Position numbers and translations under genes: made by a program. From Salimicrobium flavidum (GTDB lineage Bacteria; Bacillota; Bacilli; Bacillales; Halobacillaceae), in assembly GCF_900156645.1 (NCBI RefSeq), contig NZ_FTOC01000004.1, forward strand, positions 1-64,000: a stretch of DNA of 64,000 nt. Reading direction: 5' to 3'. How positions within the stretch are numbered: the first letter of the stretch is position 1; every line of letters starts with the position of its first letter. The notes under the pieces were generated by a model. The model made no database searches. It had not been told where the DNA came from and worked only from the letters and a program-made list of their open reading frames with translations. Shown in pieces: positions 1 through 8,997 of this stretch.

Positions 1-361
1 AATCGAGGATGGCACAGATATAGTTCCATTTGGTGCCTACGCGCACATACGTCAGGTCACTGACGACAACCTTGCGAGCCTGATCCTGGTCAAAGTGACG
101 ACTCAATGTTTTCCCCTGATCCGACTCGTTGCACGTGCTTTTCATCGGTTTGAACTGTGCCACGGTATACTTGGACACCAGCCCCTGCTCTTTCATGATG
201 CGGCCGATGCGACGACGAGACACCTTGCGCCCTTCTGTTTGAAGCTCATGCTTGATTTTCCGGGTTCCGAAGTTTTTTCTGCTTCGGTGAAAGATATCTA
301 CAATCTGGGCTGTCAGCTCATCTTCTTCGTATGAGTAAACCATTAGATACACTGGTGTCAT
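1..361 (-). pseudogene. IS3-family transposase (OrfB) fragment, cut by the left window edge
   Basis: The minus strand encodes about 120 residues that read as the HTH_21 region and the start of the integrase core of an IS3-type OrfB: SRKNFGTRKIKHEL, then SRRRIGRIMKEQGLVSKYTV, then VVVSDLTYVRVGTKWNYIC, where the first catalytic Asp of the DDE triad sits. The frame runs off the window at base 1. The normal OrfB N-terminus is missing: the frame meets a TGA three codons before the ATG at 361, and no OrfA is recognisable upstream. It is therefore probably a 5'-truncated remnant of an insertion element, although the part beyond the window cannot be judged. The family call is from memory of conserved motifs. 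Confidence 0.8.
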
Positions 362-634
362 AACTAGAGGTCAAAAGTGAACGCGAACTAATCAATCGAT
401 CAACTAAATGGGATACTTGGGTCTTAACGAAACTGGACCGTCTTGTTCACTCTGTAAATAATTCAATGGATATCTTTTAACTACTTATTCGGGGAAAGGC
501 AAGGTTGCATACCTTTAATTATGAGGGAGACCGGTAATTCGTAAATGTGAGAACTACTTTTAATATTACGAATCCTTCGCACTGTCCATGTGTGACATGA
601 TTTTCGAACGGACTCAAGATGGATAAGGTCTAGC
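362..634. other. non-coding stretch between the transposase fragment and the first operon
   Basis: No credible gene on either strand. The sequence is AT-rich, with stops in all frames at short intervals, and may contain the decayed end of the insertion element. I could not identify a clear terminal inverted repeat. Confidence 0.4.
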
Positions 635-668
635 TAAAAAACGACCGGACTTCCGCGAAGGCCGGTCG
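635..668 (-). terminator. intrinsic terminator of the acyl-CoA dehydrogenase operon
   Basis: A GC-rich stem (CGACCGGCCTTC pairing with GAAGTCCGGTCG on the minus strand, one mismatch) is followed by a run of six T on the minus strand. It lies about 155 bases beyond the stop of the minus-strand operon. Confidence 0.8.
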
Positions 669-823
669 AAAAAATATAGCACTGAGAGAATCTCCATCAG
701 CCACTCTATTGATTGCAATACAAAAAGACTCAAAAAGTTTCCGCTCAATAATTGCGAAAATCTCACAAGTTCATCCCTTAAACCTTTTCTGCGTCACTAA
801 CAGTCCCTTGCTATTGCTTCACA

Positions 824-2332
824 CTATAGTTGTTCGTAAACCACATCCTCGTACAGCCACGCCATATCTTTCATCAGCGACTTCGCCTCGAGCTCCTGCT
901 CCACCTGTTGAAGGTTCGAAAAATTAAGCAGCCGCTCCTCCATCGCGTCAATCTGTGTCTTCATACTTCCTTCCGCTTTCTCCCTCAACATCCCGACAAA
1001 CAGCGTATGCGCTTCGTACTTATTCACGAGTCGTAAGAGTTCCAGCGCCAGAATATTCGCTGTTCCTTCCCAGACGGTGAGTACCTGCGCATCCCGAAGC
1101 AACCTCGGCGTGACGAAGTCTTCGATGTAGCCGTTGCCGCCGTGCATCTCTATCGCTTCATGTGCAAAGTCGATGGACTGCTCGGCTGACTCTTTTTTCA
1201 TAATCGCAATCAGGAGACGGTTCAACACTTCTTCTTCTTTCGTAGCTTCGCTTTCCGTCACTTTTTCATACAGCTGAATCATATCGAACACAGCCGTCGT
1301 TTCTTTCTCCAACTTCACCCGAAGCTCACGTAAGCTCTGCTGAATCATCGGAAAGTCTACGAGTCTGCGACCGAACGCATTTCTTCCTTCTGCATAGTGA
1401 AGGGCTTCTGTATAACTCCGCCTCATAATCCCCAGCGAAGCGACGGCGTTACAGATTCGAGACAAATTAAGAGCTTCCATCATGTAGTAGAAGCCGCGGT
1501 CCGCCTCCCCCACAAGATACGCTTTCGCCCCGGTGAATTCCACTTCCGCCGAAGGAACGGCACGAACTCCGAGTTTATCTTTCAGCCGGCGGATCCGGAG
1601 ATTATTCCCTTCCCACGGGACGAGGAACAGAGATAATCCCCGGGAGCCCTCCGGCGCATCTTCCATCCGGGCCAGCACCATCGCTACGCCGCACATACCG
1701 GCATTCGACGCGAAATATTTTTCGCCGTACAGATGATAATGATCTCCGTCCTGGACCGCTTCTACGACGTTCGCCCCTACGTCTGAACCTCCCTGTCGTT
1801 CCGTCAAAAAAGTCGCCCCTTCATAAAGCTCCGTATCACCGGTAGCGAGAACATGCGGGAGAAACGCCTCCTTCAAGTCTTCATCGGCGTAATGATCGAG
1901 GAGGTACGCCGTAGCCATCGTCAACGTTACCGGACAGTAGAACCCGGGCTCCGCCTGGGAAAGAACGTATCCTTGCGCGAAGCTGTACGTATAGCTGCCC
2001 TTTCTGGCGATCTCGGGAATATCCTTATGCACATACCCGACGATTCCGGTTTCATACGTTTCCTTCACCGTCTGTCTGTACCCTTCGTTCACCCAGACCC
2101 GCGAGACCTCTTCCCCGAATTTATTGTATTGCTCCAGTCTCGGTTGGCCATCACGGTCTGTGTGTCTGGCTCTTTCATCAATCGGTCCTGCCGCCCGTTG
2201 TCCGAAATTCTTCAGTTGTTTATCCGCATAACTGAAGAGCTCGGTATCCATATACTGTTTCAGGAGTCGCTGCAGAAATTCATCTTCTTCGTAAAAGTTC
2301 TCCTGCCTGATCTTTTCCTGAAGTACCTTCAT
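824..2332 (-). CDS. AidB-like acyl-CoA dehydrogenase family protein
   Basis: A 502-residue flavoprotein of the acyl-CoA dehydrogenase superfamily. The motif LTERQGGSDVGAN near residue 177 is the FAD/substrate-binding signature of the AidB subgroup. The C-terminal helical half carries EMHGGNGYIEDF and LLRDAQVLTVWEGTANI, typical of this family. Expected to be cytoplasmic and FAD-dependent. AidB-like members may oxidise short or branched acyl-CoAs or have a DNA-damage-associated role, and sequence alone does not decide. Its start overlaps the stop of the acyl-CoA ligase by 4 bases (ATGA), so the two are probably translationally coupled and work on the same substrate. It is the last gene of the operon and is followed by a terminator. 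Confidence 0.9.
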   Translation of the reverse strand: MKVLQEKIRQENFYEEDEFLQRLLKQYMDTELFSYADKQLKNFGQRAAGPIDERARHTDRDGQPRLEQYNKFGEEVSRVWVNEGYRQTVKETYETGIVGYVHKDIPEIARKGSYTYSFAQGYVLSQAEPGFYCPVTLTMATAYLLDHYADEDLKEAFLPHVLATGDTELYEGATFLTERQGGSDVGANVVEAVQDGDHYHLYGEKYFASNAGMCGVAMVLARMEDAPEGSRGLSLFLVPWEGNNLRIRRLKDKLGVRAVPSAEVEFTGAKAYLVGEADRGFYYMMEALNLSRICNAVASLGIMRRSYTEALHYAEGRNAFGRRLVDFPMIQQSLRELRVKLEKETTAVFDMIQLYEKVTESEATKEEEVLNRLLIAIMKKESAEQSIDFAHEAIEMHGGNGYIEDFVTPRLLRDAQVLTVWEGTANILALELLRLVNKYEAHTLFVGMLREKAEGSMKTQIDAMEERLLNFSNLQQVEQELEAKSLMKDMAWLYEDVVYEQL

Positions 2333-3822
2333 GCATGAGCCCCCTTGAGTGACTGCTTCAGAATCTTCCCGGAAGCGTTCCGCGGCAGTTCTTCCACCTG
2401 TTCATAAATTCGTGGCACTTTATAGGAAGCGAGACGTTTTTCCAGGGTGCTCCGGATTTCCGTATCATCCACATCTCCGGCATACACGGCTTTCACCGTT
2501 TCTCCCCATTCGGGATGAGGCACGCCGATCACCGCCACTTCACGGATACCCTCTATTTCTAGCATGACATTTTCGATTTCCTTCGGATAAATATTCACGC
2601 CACCGGAGATGATCATATCTTTCTTCCTGTCGACCACCCAGTAATAGCCGTCTTCGTCCTGCATCGCGAGATCTCCCGTCCTTAGCCATTCCCCTGCGTA
2701 TACAGCTTCCGTTTCGTGGGATTTACGGAAATACTCACGCATATTCCCCTCTCCGCGCAGAGCTATTTCACCGACATCACCCTGAGGTACAATTTCACCG
2801 ACATCGTCGATCAGACGTATCTCCGTTCCCCAGGCAGCTCTTCTGCCGATACTCCCGGCTTTCTCCGTGTGTTCTTCATCGAATAAAAGTGTGCCGCTCG
2901 GTCCGGCTTCAGTCAGGCCATAGACACAGACGAATCGTCCGCTCGGGAAGGCTTGTTTCATAGCGTGTACTTCTTTAGCGGATAAAGGAGCTCCGCCATA
3001 GACCCACCATTTCATCGAAGACAGATCCCGTGCAGAAGGGTCGGCCATTTGCATCGTCGTCAAGTAAGCGACCGGTGCTCCGAAGAAGTGGGTCGTTCTT
3101 TCTTTTTCAATCGTGTCGAGGAACAAGTCCGGGGTGAAGGTCGGGGTGAGCACAAGCGTTGAACCCGTCATCAGTCCCGCTACGAAAAATAGATGCAACG
3201 GCGCGGAATGACTGAGCGGCATGCTGAGAAGAATTCGGCTCTCCGGTTTCACTTCCATTTCGATATTGATCATCGTCGCGACTTCCAGAATGCTGCGATA
3301 GGAAAACAGCACGCCTTTCGGTTTACCGGTCGTCCCCGACGTATACAGGATCGTCGACAGATCATCCTCTCGTAAATAGCACTCGATCGGTGTCCCTCTT
3401 TCCTTTTCGAGCATCGTCCAGAACGACATCCACTCCCCTGTCGCTTCTCCGGTTTTGATTTTGGAAACCGGGCTATCCAGCTGTTTGACCGTATCGAACA
3501 GAAGTTCATGCGCGATGAGTGCCCGTGCCCCGCTGTCGGAAAGTATGTGTTGAAGCTCTTCCGGAGAGAGTTTCACATTAATCGGAACGACGATAGCCCC
3601 GATCCGCTGCACAGCAAGATAAGCGATCGCGAACTCCGGTACGTTCGGAAGAAAGAGAGCTACCCGGTCCTCCGCATGGATTTCCTTCTTTCTGATAGCG
3701 CTTGCAAATTTGTTGACGAGTGAGTTGAGTTCCCGGTACGTCAACCGTGTATCCTGACAGACAATCGCTTCCTGGTTAGGGTATTTACGTGAATTTCTGG
3801 CGAGTAACGCTGACATGTTCAT
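2329..3822 (-). CDS. acyl-CoA synthetase / AMP-dependent fatty acid ligase
   Basis: A 497-residue class I adenylate-forming enzyme that activates a carboxylic acid to its CoA thioester through an acyl-adenylate. Visible motifs in order: P-loop YTSGTTGKPKG near residue 160, VYGLTEAGPSG near 290, the RTGDL motif (A7-like), the hinge RKKDMIISGGVNIYPKEIE, and the C-terminal catalytic lysine in PRNASGKILK. Length is normal for a medium/long-chain or aryl-CoA ligase. It overlaps the MerR gene upstream and the acyl-CoA dehydrogenase downstream by 4 bases each. A ligase and a dehydrogenase under one MerR regulator suggest a small catabolic pathway for a fatty, branched-chain or aromatic acid. Substrate unknown. 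Confidence 0.92.
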   Translation of the reverse strand: MNMSALLARNSRKYPNQEAIVCQDTRLTYRELNSLVNKFASAIRKKEIHAEDRVALFLPNVPEFAIAYLAVQRIGAIVVPINVKLSPEELQHILSDSGARALIAHELLFDTVKQLDSPVSKIKTGEATGEWMSFWTMLEKERGTPIECYLREDDLSTILYTSGTTGKPKGVLFSYRSILEVATMINIEMEVKPESRILLSMPLSHSAPLHLFFVAGLMTGSTLVLTPTFTPDLFLDTIEKERTTHFFGAPVAYLTTMQMADPSARDLSSMKWWVYGGAPLSAKEVHAMKQAFPSGRFVCVYGLTEAGPSGTLLFDEEHTEKAGSIGRRAAWGTEIRLIDDVGEIVPQGDVGEIALRGEGNMREYFRKSHETEAVYAGEWLRTGDLAMQDEDGYYWVVDRKKDMIISGGVNIYPKEIENVMLEIEGIREVAVIGVPHPEWGETVKAVYAGDVDDTEIRSTLEKRLASYKVPRIYEQVEELPRNASGKILKQSLKGAHA

Positions 3823-4193
3823 TCTTTTTCCTCCTTCAATTTTTGTTTGAATCCTTCTAGAAGGTCTTCCATTTCCTGTTTCAACGCCTGGAACTCTTTA
3901 ATCGATGCTTCGATTTCACGGACCCTTGCTTCCCCGTATTCGATTGTCCGTTCCAGCTGCTTCTTTCCGCTGCGGTCCTCATCGAAAAGCAAAACCATTT
4001 CACGAATCTCGTCCAGGGAGAAGCCGTATTTCTTGCCGCGTAAAATAAGTTTCAGCCTTGTTTCATCCGCTTTCGAATACTTCCGCTGATTTCCGGAAGA
4101 GCGATCGGGCTCAAGCAGACCGATTTCTTCATAGTACCGCAATGTCCTGGTGGACACTTCGAAAGTTTCAGCGGTTTCCTGGATCGTCTTCAC
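3819..4193 (-). CDS. MerR-family transcriptional regulator
   Basis: 124 residues. The N-terminal winged helix-turn-helix (TAETFEVSTRTLRYYEEIGLL) is diagnostic of MerR. It is followed by a dimerisation coiled coil and a short, Lys/Glu-rich C-terminus without an obvious metal-binding Cys cluster, so it is more likely a metabolite-sensing member. The start is GTG at 4193, supported by the ribosome site AAGGGGGTG about 8 bases upstream. It is the first gene of a three-gene operon with 4-base overlaps. It probably autoregulates from the dyad promoter at 4220-4254 and so controls the downstream ligase and dehydrogenase. It resembles regulators of acyl-CoA catabolism such as LiuR; this is inference. 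Confidence 0.92.
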   Translation of the reverse strand: MKTIQETAETFEVSTRTLRYYEEIGLLEPDRSSGNQRKYSKADETRLKLILRGKKYGFSLDEIREMVLLFDEDRSGKKQLERTIEYGEARVREIEASIKEFQALKQEMEDLLEGFKQKLKEEKE

Positions 4194-4219
4194 CGGGTTC
4201 TCACCCCCTTGCTACTTCT

Positions 4220-4254
4220 ATTTTAACATTGACGTTTACGTAAAGTTCAATGTA
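4220..4254 (-). promoter_or_regulatory. MerR-type promoter with 19-bp spacer and operator dyad
   Basis: On the minus strand a TTGAAC -35 box and a TAAAAT -10 box are separated by 19 bases, the unusually long spacing typical of MerR-controlled promoters. The interval contains the imperfect dyad ACATTGAACTTTAC / GTAAACGTCAATGT (12 of 14 positions pair, 4226-4253). It lies just ahead of the MerR gene. Confidence 0.75.
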
Positions 4255-4297
4255 ATTCATAAAAAATTCTGAAAAATTTCAAGGGGTTTTCTTCCAT

Positions 4298-4329
4298 CAA
4301 AAAAGGCAGAGAATTATTCATCTCTGCCT
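4298..4329 (-). terminator. intrinsic terminator after the O-acetyltransferase gene
   Basis: Perfect 9-base stem AGGCAGAGA/TCTCTGCCT with an 8-base loop, followed on the minus strand by a T run. The stop codon of the acetyltransferase gene lies at the base of the stem. Confidence 0.85.
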
Positions 4330-4879
4330 ACGTCTGCCATATATTTCTGATTATACGAGCCGGATTTCCTCCGACGACCGTGTCCGCCGGAACATCTTTC
4401 GTGACGACAGCGCCTGATGCGATCACGGCCCGGTCTCCGATGCTCACACCCGGATTGATGATAGCTCCGCCGCCGATCCAGACATCATCCCCGACGCTGA
4501 CCGGTTTCCCGAATTCTTTTCCACTCGCACGATCTTTGGCATCAAGGGGATGCGTCGCTGTATAAATGTGAACACCCGGAGCAACCTGACAACGGTCACC
4601 GAAGCGGATCTCACAGACATCCAGAAAGACACAATCGAAATTCATGAAAAAATCTGTTCCCACATGGATATTCTCTCCGTAATCACAGCGGAAACTGGGT
4701 TCTATGTACAAGGATTCCCTGGAGCCGAACAGATCTTTCACCAGTTCCGTACGCCGGGCTCCATCGGCTTCAGTATTGATGCGATGTGTTTGTTCCCTTG
4801 CCCGTTTTCTCAAGTACATAAGTTCTTTATCAGAAGGGTCATACATGCCCCCTCTCAGCATCTTCTCTTTTTCCGTCAA
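4328..4879 (-). CDS. maa: sugar O-acetyltransferase (maltose/galactoside acetyltransferase family)
   Basis: 183 residues, the usual length for the LacA/Maa/NodL family, which transfers acetyl from acetyl-CoA to a sugar hydroxyl. The N-terminal Mac domain ([18 protein letters not shown]) precedes a left-handed beta-helix of hexapeptide repeats. The likely catalytic His is in [12 protein letters not shown], and the C-terminal helix cap is [13 protein letters not shown]. Cytoplasmic trimer expected. It is the last gene of a closely spaced minus-strand group (4.3-6.7 kb) whose other members are membrane proteins, with no obvious functional link. Confidence 0.92.
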   Translation of the reverse strand: MTEKEKMLRGGMYDPSDKELMYLRKRAREQTHRINTEADGARRTELVKDLFGSRESLYIEPSFRCDYGENIHVGTDFFMNFDCVFLDVCEIRFGDRCQVAPGVHIYTATHPLDAKDRASGKEFGKPVSVGDDVWIGGGAIINPGVSIGDRAVIASGAVVTKDVPADTVVGGNPARIIRNIWQT

Positions 4880-4891
4880 GTTTCCACTCTC

Positions 4892-5083
4892 CTATATCCA
4901 GTGTCCGATAAGTTGGAAAAGAACGATTATAATCGCCAGAATCGGCCCGACGATCAGCGCCCCAATGAACAGATGCTTTATCATGTCCATCACGGGCTGA
5001 AAAGGAGACACTTCTTCCTTTTGTTCTTTTAACAGACGGTTCGTTTCTTTCAACTCTTCAAGAATTCTCTCCTCATTGTTCAT
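4892..5083 (-). CDS. small single-pass membrane protein, unknown function
   Basis: 63 residues. A charged N-terminal helix (EERILEELKETNRLLKEQKEE, coiled-coil-like) is followed by a hydrophobic segment of about 25 residues (LFIGALIVGPILAIIIVLFQLI). It sits 6 bases after the DUF4181-like gene and 12 bases before the acetyltransferase gene, within an apparent operon. Family not recognised. Confidence 0.65.
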   Translation of the reverse strand: MNNEERILEELKETNRLLKEQKEEVSPFQPVMDMIKHLFIGALIVGPILAIIIVLFQLIGHWI

Positions 5084-5089
5084 AACGTC

Positions 5090-5449
5090 CTATAACCCTC
5101 CCATCAAGGTAAATAGCGCCATGAGAAAAAGAGACAGCACAGCAAGAAGGTCGTAGTAATACCCGCGGTCCTCCGGCTTCCGTTTCTTCGCTTCAAAAGC
5201 CTGAATCAGGAAATATCCCATCAGGAGCAGCGGCACGACAAAAAAAGTGTCACCCACCCCTCTATTGAGGAAAAGGTATAAAAATGCTGTAAGGAGAATC
5301 AGGACCTCAGCCGCTACAAAGCGCTTATCCCTTCCTGCCCACAGAAGGCCCGACTTGTCCGGTTCAATGCCCCACTTCCGCTTGAAAAGCCATTCACTGA
5401 TAGTGATATGAAATACAACGACGGCGACGACACCGAGCACCGCCAGCAC
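5090..5449 (-). CDS. multi-pass membrane protein, DUF4181-like
   Basis: 119 residues with four predicted membrane segments (residues about 1-20, 45-62, 68-84, 100-118) and a cytoplasmic-looking segment FKRKWGIEPDKSGLLWAGRDKR. The length and layout recall the DUF4181 family of Bacillaceae; this is a memory match and not certain. Its start directly abuts the stop of the CorC-like gene. Confidence 0.65.
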   Translation of the reverse strand: MLAVLGVVAVVVFHITISEWLFKRKWGIEPDKSGLLWAGRDKRFVAAEVLILLTAFLYLFLNRGVGDTFFVVPLLLMGYFLIQAFEAKKRKPEDRGYYYDLLAVLSLFLMALFTLMGGL

Positions 5450-6688
5450 TTATTCTTCCTCCCGGGGAAGTTTCTTGATATGGACACGCCTGATCATCCG
5501 TCCTTCTATACCCAGGACATGGAATTCAAGACCGTCTCGTTCGATCACTTCTCCGTGTTCAGGGAAATCATTGCATTCTCTCAGAATATATCCTGCAAGG
5601 ACGTCTTCTTCTTCCGGAATATCCGTATCGAATATACTGTTCAAACGACTGAGAGTGATTTTACCATCACAGACGATTTCATCTTCCGTGAGACTTTCGA
5701 CAAGCGGATCACTGCCATCGTCCCATTCGTCTTCGATTTCAAGCCCGATCATCGCTTCAATGGCATCTTCGTGAGTAAGAATGCCTTCTGTACCACCGTA
5801 CTCATCGAGGACGATCGCCAAATGCTTTTTACTCATCGTCATCTTTTTGAAAGCGAACTCCATCGACTGGAATTCATACACGAGAAGCGGTTCCGGATCA
5901 TAATAATCGGAAAAAGGCCGCTCCGGGTGTTCGTACCAGGATAACAGGAACTTGGAGTGGAAGACGGCAACAATGTTATCGATATCCTCATCATAGACGG
6001 GGTACCTGGTATACGGGTTGTTGACGACTTCGTCGCGCACTTCCTCGAACGTTGCATCCTTATCCAAGGCAATCAGATCCACTCGCGGTGTTTTCATGAC
6101 ATCTTTGACGTTCAGGTTATAAAAATCGAGGACGCCCTTGATCCGGTAAGATTCTTCGGTGTGGAACTGACCCTCGGAATCAGCGACATCCACCATCGTC
6201 CGCAGTTCTTCTTTCGATACTTTCACATTTTCCGGCTGTCCCCTCGATAAATAAATATTGAGTTTATTCGTGAACCAGTTCAAAACGAGAGTAAGTGGTT
6301 TGAAAAGAAATACGAAAAATCGGATGACCGGAAAAACGACGAGCGCGATCCTGTCCGGGAACGTCGCAGCCACCGATTTCGGTATCACTTCCGCAAATAG
6401 AATGATGACGATCGTCAAAATCGCCGATGCCAGACCGACACTGAAGCCATATTGAATGGCCAGGGTCGTTACAAGTGTCGGCAACAATATGTTTGCTACG
6501 TTGTTTCCTATTAATATCGTAGTGATGAACTCACTCGGTTTCGCTACGAGTTTCAGTAATTTATCGGCACGCCGGTTGCCGTTATCCGCCTGGGTCTGCA
6601 GGCGCATTTTGTTCGTCGCTGTCAGAGCTGTCTCGCTCCCTGAAAAGAACAGCGACACAAAAATGAGTGCGATAATCGCAATGATCAA
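5450..6688 (-). CDS. hemolysin/CNNM-family protein (DUF21, CBS pair, CorC domain)
   Basis: 412 residues. An N-terminal DUF21 (CNNM) membrane domain with FSGSETALTATNKMRLQ is followed by four hydrophobic segments, a CBS pair (about 190-320; MKTPRVDLIALDKDATFEEV and HLAIVLDEYGGTEGILTHED) and a C-terminal CorC_HlyC domain. Family members are implicated in Mg2+/Co2+ transport or resistance at the plasma membrane, and the hemolysin label is historical. The start is TTG at 6688 with the ribosome site GGAGGAAG upstream. It is the first gene of the group running down to the acetyltransferase gene. The 148-bp upstream gap holds no recognised riboswitch. Confidence 0.9.
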   Translation of the reverse strand: MIIAIIALIFVSLFFSGSETALTATNKMRLQTQADNGNRRADKLLKLVAKPSEFITTILIGNNVANILLPTLVTTLAIQYGFSVGLASAILTIVIILFAEVIPKSVAATFPDRIALVVFPVIRFFVFLFKPLTLVLNWFTNKLNIYLSRGQPENVKVSKEELRTMVDVADSEGQFHTEESYRIKGVLDFYNLNVKDVMKTPRVDLIALDKDATFEEVRDEVVNNPYTRYPVYDEDIDNIVAVFHSKFLLSWYEHPERPFSDYYDPEPLLVYEFQSMEFAFKKMTMSKKHLAIVLDEYGGTEGILTHEDAIEAMIGLEIEDEWDDGSDPLVESLTEDEIVCDGKITLSRLNSIFDTDIPEEEDVLAGYILRECNDFPEHGEVIERDGLEFHVLGIEGRMIRRVHIKKLPREEE

Positions 6689-6836
6689 AACGCTTCCTCC
6701 TTCAAATGTCTAACCTAAAATTCACCTTCGAGCATTCAAAAATCCTGTACCTCTATGTATCAAAACAAGCGGATTTTCTTTCCCTCTTTTACTATACCTT
6801 AAATAATAAACAGTGAAAAGAAAAGCAATGGTCCCT

Positions 6837-7196
6837 TCACGAAAGAATATTCCCGATAAGGAACCCGGCAAACGCCAAAGCGATTCCACCTGCATAACTA
6901 AGACCCTGATATAAAAAATACCGCTTTCTCTTTCTATCCGTCAGCATGTTCCATCCTTCGAGCTGAAACGTCGAAAAAGTGGTCAGGGCCCCCATCAGTC
7001 CTGTTCCTGCGAAGAGTAGCCACCGATCTGGAACAGCGACGCCGATCAGAACACCGAGCACCATACTCCCCACCAGATTCACTGCCAGTGTGCCAAGAGG
7101 CAAGGACTCTTTGTTCCACTTCGTGCTGAAATAAAATCGCAATACCGCGCCTACCGCCCCGCCGCAGCCGACGAGGACTATAGAGAGGAACGTCAT
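6837..7196 (-). CDS. crcB: fluoride efflux channel CrcB/Fluc, second copy
   Basis: 119 residues with four membrane helices. Family motifs are GCGGAVGAVLRFYFS near the N-terminus, LAVNLVGSMVLG, and the Phe-box region GALTTFSTFQLE. The protein exports fluoride passively through the plasma membrane. The start is placed at the ATG overlapping the stop of the upstream copy (TGATG); a GTG one codon earlier is possible. Paired small Fluc genes in Gram-positives usually give an antiparallel heterodimer, consistent with the overlap here. Confidence 0.93.
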   Translation of the reverse strand: MTFLSIVLVGCGGAVGAVLRFYFSTKWNKESLPLGTLAVNLVGSMVLGVLIGVAVPDRWLLFAGTGLMGALTTFSTFQLEGWNMLTDRKRKRYFLYQGLSYAGGIALAFAGFLIGNILS

Positions 7197-7561
7197 CACT
7201 CCCTCCCCCTTTCTCCGAGGCGAAATCCGAGAAACGAAGCACTCAGCCCACCGAAGATAGTTAAGCTTATGTATAGCAGAGCGGCAAGATAGACCTCTGT
7301 TTCAATCATACTCACTGTTTCCACACTGATCATGGAGAACGTGGTGAACGAACCGAGCAGACCGGTTCCGATCGCCTTCCTCATCTGTTCGGACAAAACA
7401 GGGGCACGAAAAGTGAACCACGATAGCAGAAACGTTCCGATTAAATTCACCGTCAGTGTAGAAAAAGGGAAGACCGCTTCCGGACGAAAAAAAAGCTCTC
7501 CCGTCATGTAACGGAGAGTAGCACCTATAAAACCGAAAACAGCTATGTAAAAATACATCAT
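7196..7561 (-). CDS. crcB: fluoride efflux channel CrcB/Fluc, first copy
   Basis: 121 residues, four membrane helices, with FGFIGATLRYMTGELF, LTVNLIGTFLLSWF and GLLGSFTTFSMISVE as the Fluc signatures. It partners with the overlapping downstream copy; together they should form the two-subunit fluoride channel. The ribosome site GGAGGATAG precedes ATG 7561. I looked for a fluoride riboswitch in the 200 bases upstream and saw no convincing match. Confidence 0.93.
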   Translation of the reverse strand: MMYFYIAVFGFIGATLRYMTGELFFRPEAVFPFSTLTVNLIGTFLLSWFTFRAPVLSEQMRKAIGTGLLGSFTTFSMISVETVSMIETEVYLAALLYISLTIFGGLSASFLGFRLGERGRE

Positions 7562-7781
7562 TTTCTATCCTCCGCCATTCCTTGGATTGGAAGTAACTCC
7601 TATTTTATTTTATCACATTTTTTATTTCATAAACGGTAACAACAAGCTATTCGATTATATAATAATGAAGGAAAGATATCACTTACATCCCTATGTTATA
7701 ATTATAAACAAAAATCTTGTATGCGATCTATTCATCCCTTAGTATAAGAATAGTGAATTTTTGAGAATGAGGAGCGTATAT

Positions 7782-8864
7782 ATGAAAACATCCATTTATG
7801 GACTAACGTTCGAGCAGCTGACGGATTGGCTTGTGGAACACGGTGAGAAAAAGTTCCGTTCCAAACAGGTGTGGGACTGGATCTACCAGAAACGTGTAAC
7901 GGATTTCAGCGACATGAAAAACGTGAACCAATCCTGTATAGATGTGCTTAAGGAGAACTTTACCATTGAAACGTTGTCTGAAGAGATCAAACAGGAATCC
8001 GAGGACGGTACTGTCAAATACCTATTCAAACTGCACGACGGAAACATAATCGAAACGGTGTTGATGCGTTTCAATTACGGACTTTCCGTCTGCGTGACGA
8101 CACAGGTCGGCTGCAACATCGGCTGTTCCTTCTGCGCGAGCGGGGTCCTGAAGAAGCATCGGGATCTATCCGGCGGGGAAATCGTCGAACAGATCATGAA
8201 GGTCCAGCAGGATCTCGATCAGAAGCAAAAAGAAGAGCGTGTCAGCCACATCGTAGTGATGGGAATCGGCGAGCCATTCGACAACTACGAAAACCTGATC
8301 GACTTCTTGAACGTCGTCAACGACAAAAAAGGACTTTCCATCGGTGCTCGCCATATCACGGTGTCCACCAGCGGTATCGCACCGAAGATGTATGAATTTG
8401 CGGATGAAGGTATCCAGATCAACCTGGCTCTCTCCATCCACGCACCAACCAATGAACTGAGAACCCAGATCATGAAAATCAACCGCGCCTATCCACTCGA
8501 GAAACTGATGCCGGCCATCGACTACTATCTCGAGAAGACGAACCGGCGGATTACGTTCGAGTATATTCTTCTGAAAGACGTAAACGACCACGTCAAGGAA
8601 GCGCATCAACTCGCGGACTTATTGATGGATAAGAAACATTTATCCTATGTGAACCTGATTCCGTACAACCCGGTTGCGGACAATCCATATGAGCGTAGTG
8701 AGAAAGATGCGATCCTGAACTTCTATGAAACACTTATGGACCGCGGCATCAAATGTGGTGTCCGTACTGAGCACGGTACAGACATTGACGCTGCCTGCGG
8801 TCAGCTGAGAAGTAAGCAGATTGAAAAAGAGAAAGCGCGCAAAAAAGGTAAAGTCGGTGTCTAA
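7782..8864 (+). CDS. rlmN: 23S rRNA (adenine-2503-C2)-methyltransferase RlmN, Listeria/Enterococcus-like form
   Basis: 360 residues. A radical-SAM enzyme that methylates A2503 of 23S rRNA, and A37 of some tRNAs in the family. The radical-SAM cluster cysteines are in GCNIGCSFC (residues about 111, 115, 118). GIGEPFDNY and [11 protein letters not shown] follow, and the resolving Cys is in [13 protein letters not shown] near residue 339. The start is ATG 7782 with the ribosome site GAGGAG; an in-frame TTG at 7761 is less likely. The variant [12 protein letters not shown] differs from the CAS-LGG form of Bacillus subtilis YloN and resembles Listeria RlmN from memory. It stands alone, not in an rsmB-rlmN-prkC cluster, so a second rlmN may exist elsewhere. 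Confidence 0.93.
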   Translation: MKTSIYGLTFEQLTDWLVEHGEKKFRSKQVWDWIYQKRVTDFSDMKNVNQSCIDVLKENFTIETLSEEIKQESEDGTVKYLFKLHDGNIIETVLMRFNYGLSVCVTTQVGCNIGCSFCASGVLKKHRDLSGGEIVEQIMKVQQDLDQKQKEERVSHIVVMGIGEPFDNYENLIDFLNVVNDKKGLSIGARHITVSTSGIAPKMYEFADEGIQINLALSIHAPTNELRTQIMKINRAYPLEKLMPAIDYYLEKTNRRITFEYILLKDVNDHVKEAHQLADLLMDKKHLSYVNLIPYNPVADNPYERSEKDAILNFYETLMDRGIKCGVRTEHGTDIDAACGQLRSKQIEKEKARKKGKVGV

Positions 8865-8871
8865 GTAGTTA

Positions 8872-8908
8872 AACCGTCTCCTCCATTTGGATGAGGCGGT
8901 TTTGTTTT
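8872..8908 (+). terminator. rlmN terminator
   Basis: Stem AACCGTCTC/GAGGCGGTT (one G-U pair) with a 12-base loop, followed by TTTGTTTTG. Confidence 0.8.
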
Positions 8909-8952
8909 GTGCTCACTCAGCCTGAAATAAGTCACGTACTCCCTTCCCCAGA

Positions 8953-8989
8953 TAAAAAATAATCCGATATGCAGTTGATTACATATCGG
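8953..8989 (-). terminator. terminator of the small membrane protein gene at 8998
   Basis: Perfect 8-base stem CCGATATG/CATATCGG with a 10-base loop, followed by ATTATTTTTT on the minus strand. It lies just beyond the stop at 8998. Confidence 0.75.
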
Positions 8990-8997
8990 TAATGAAA

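Noticed and set aside
7562-7760. Fluoride riboswitch upstream of the crcB pair
   Set aside because: The expected GG-rich pseudoknot elements and anti-terminator are not visible; only a ribosome site was found.
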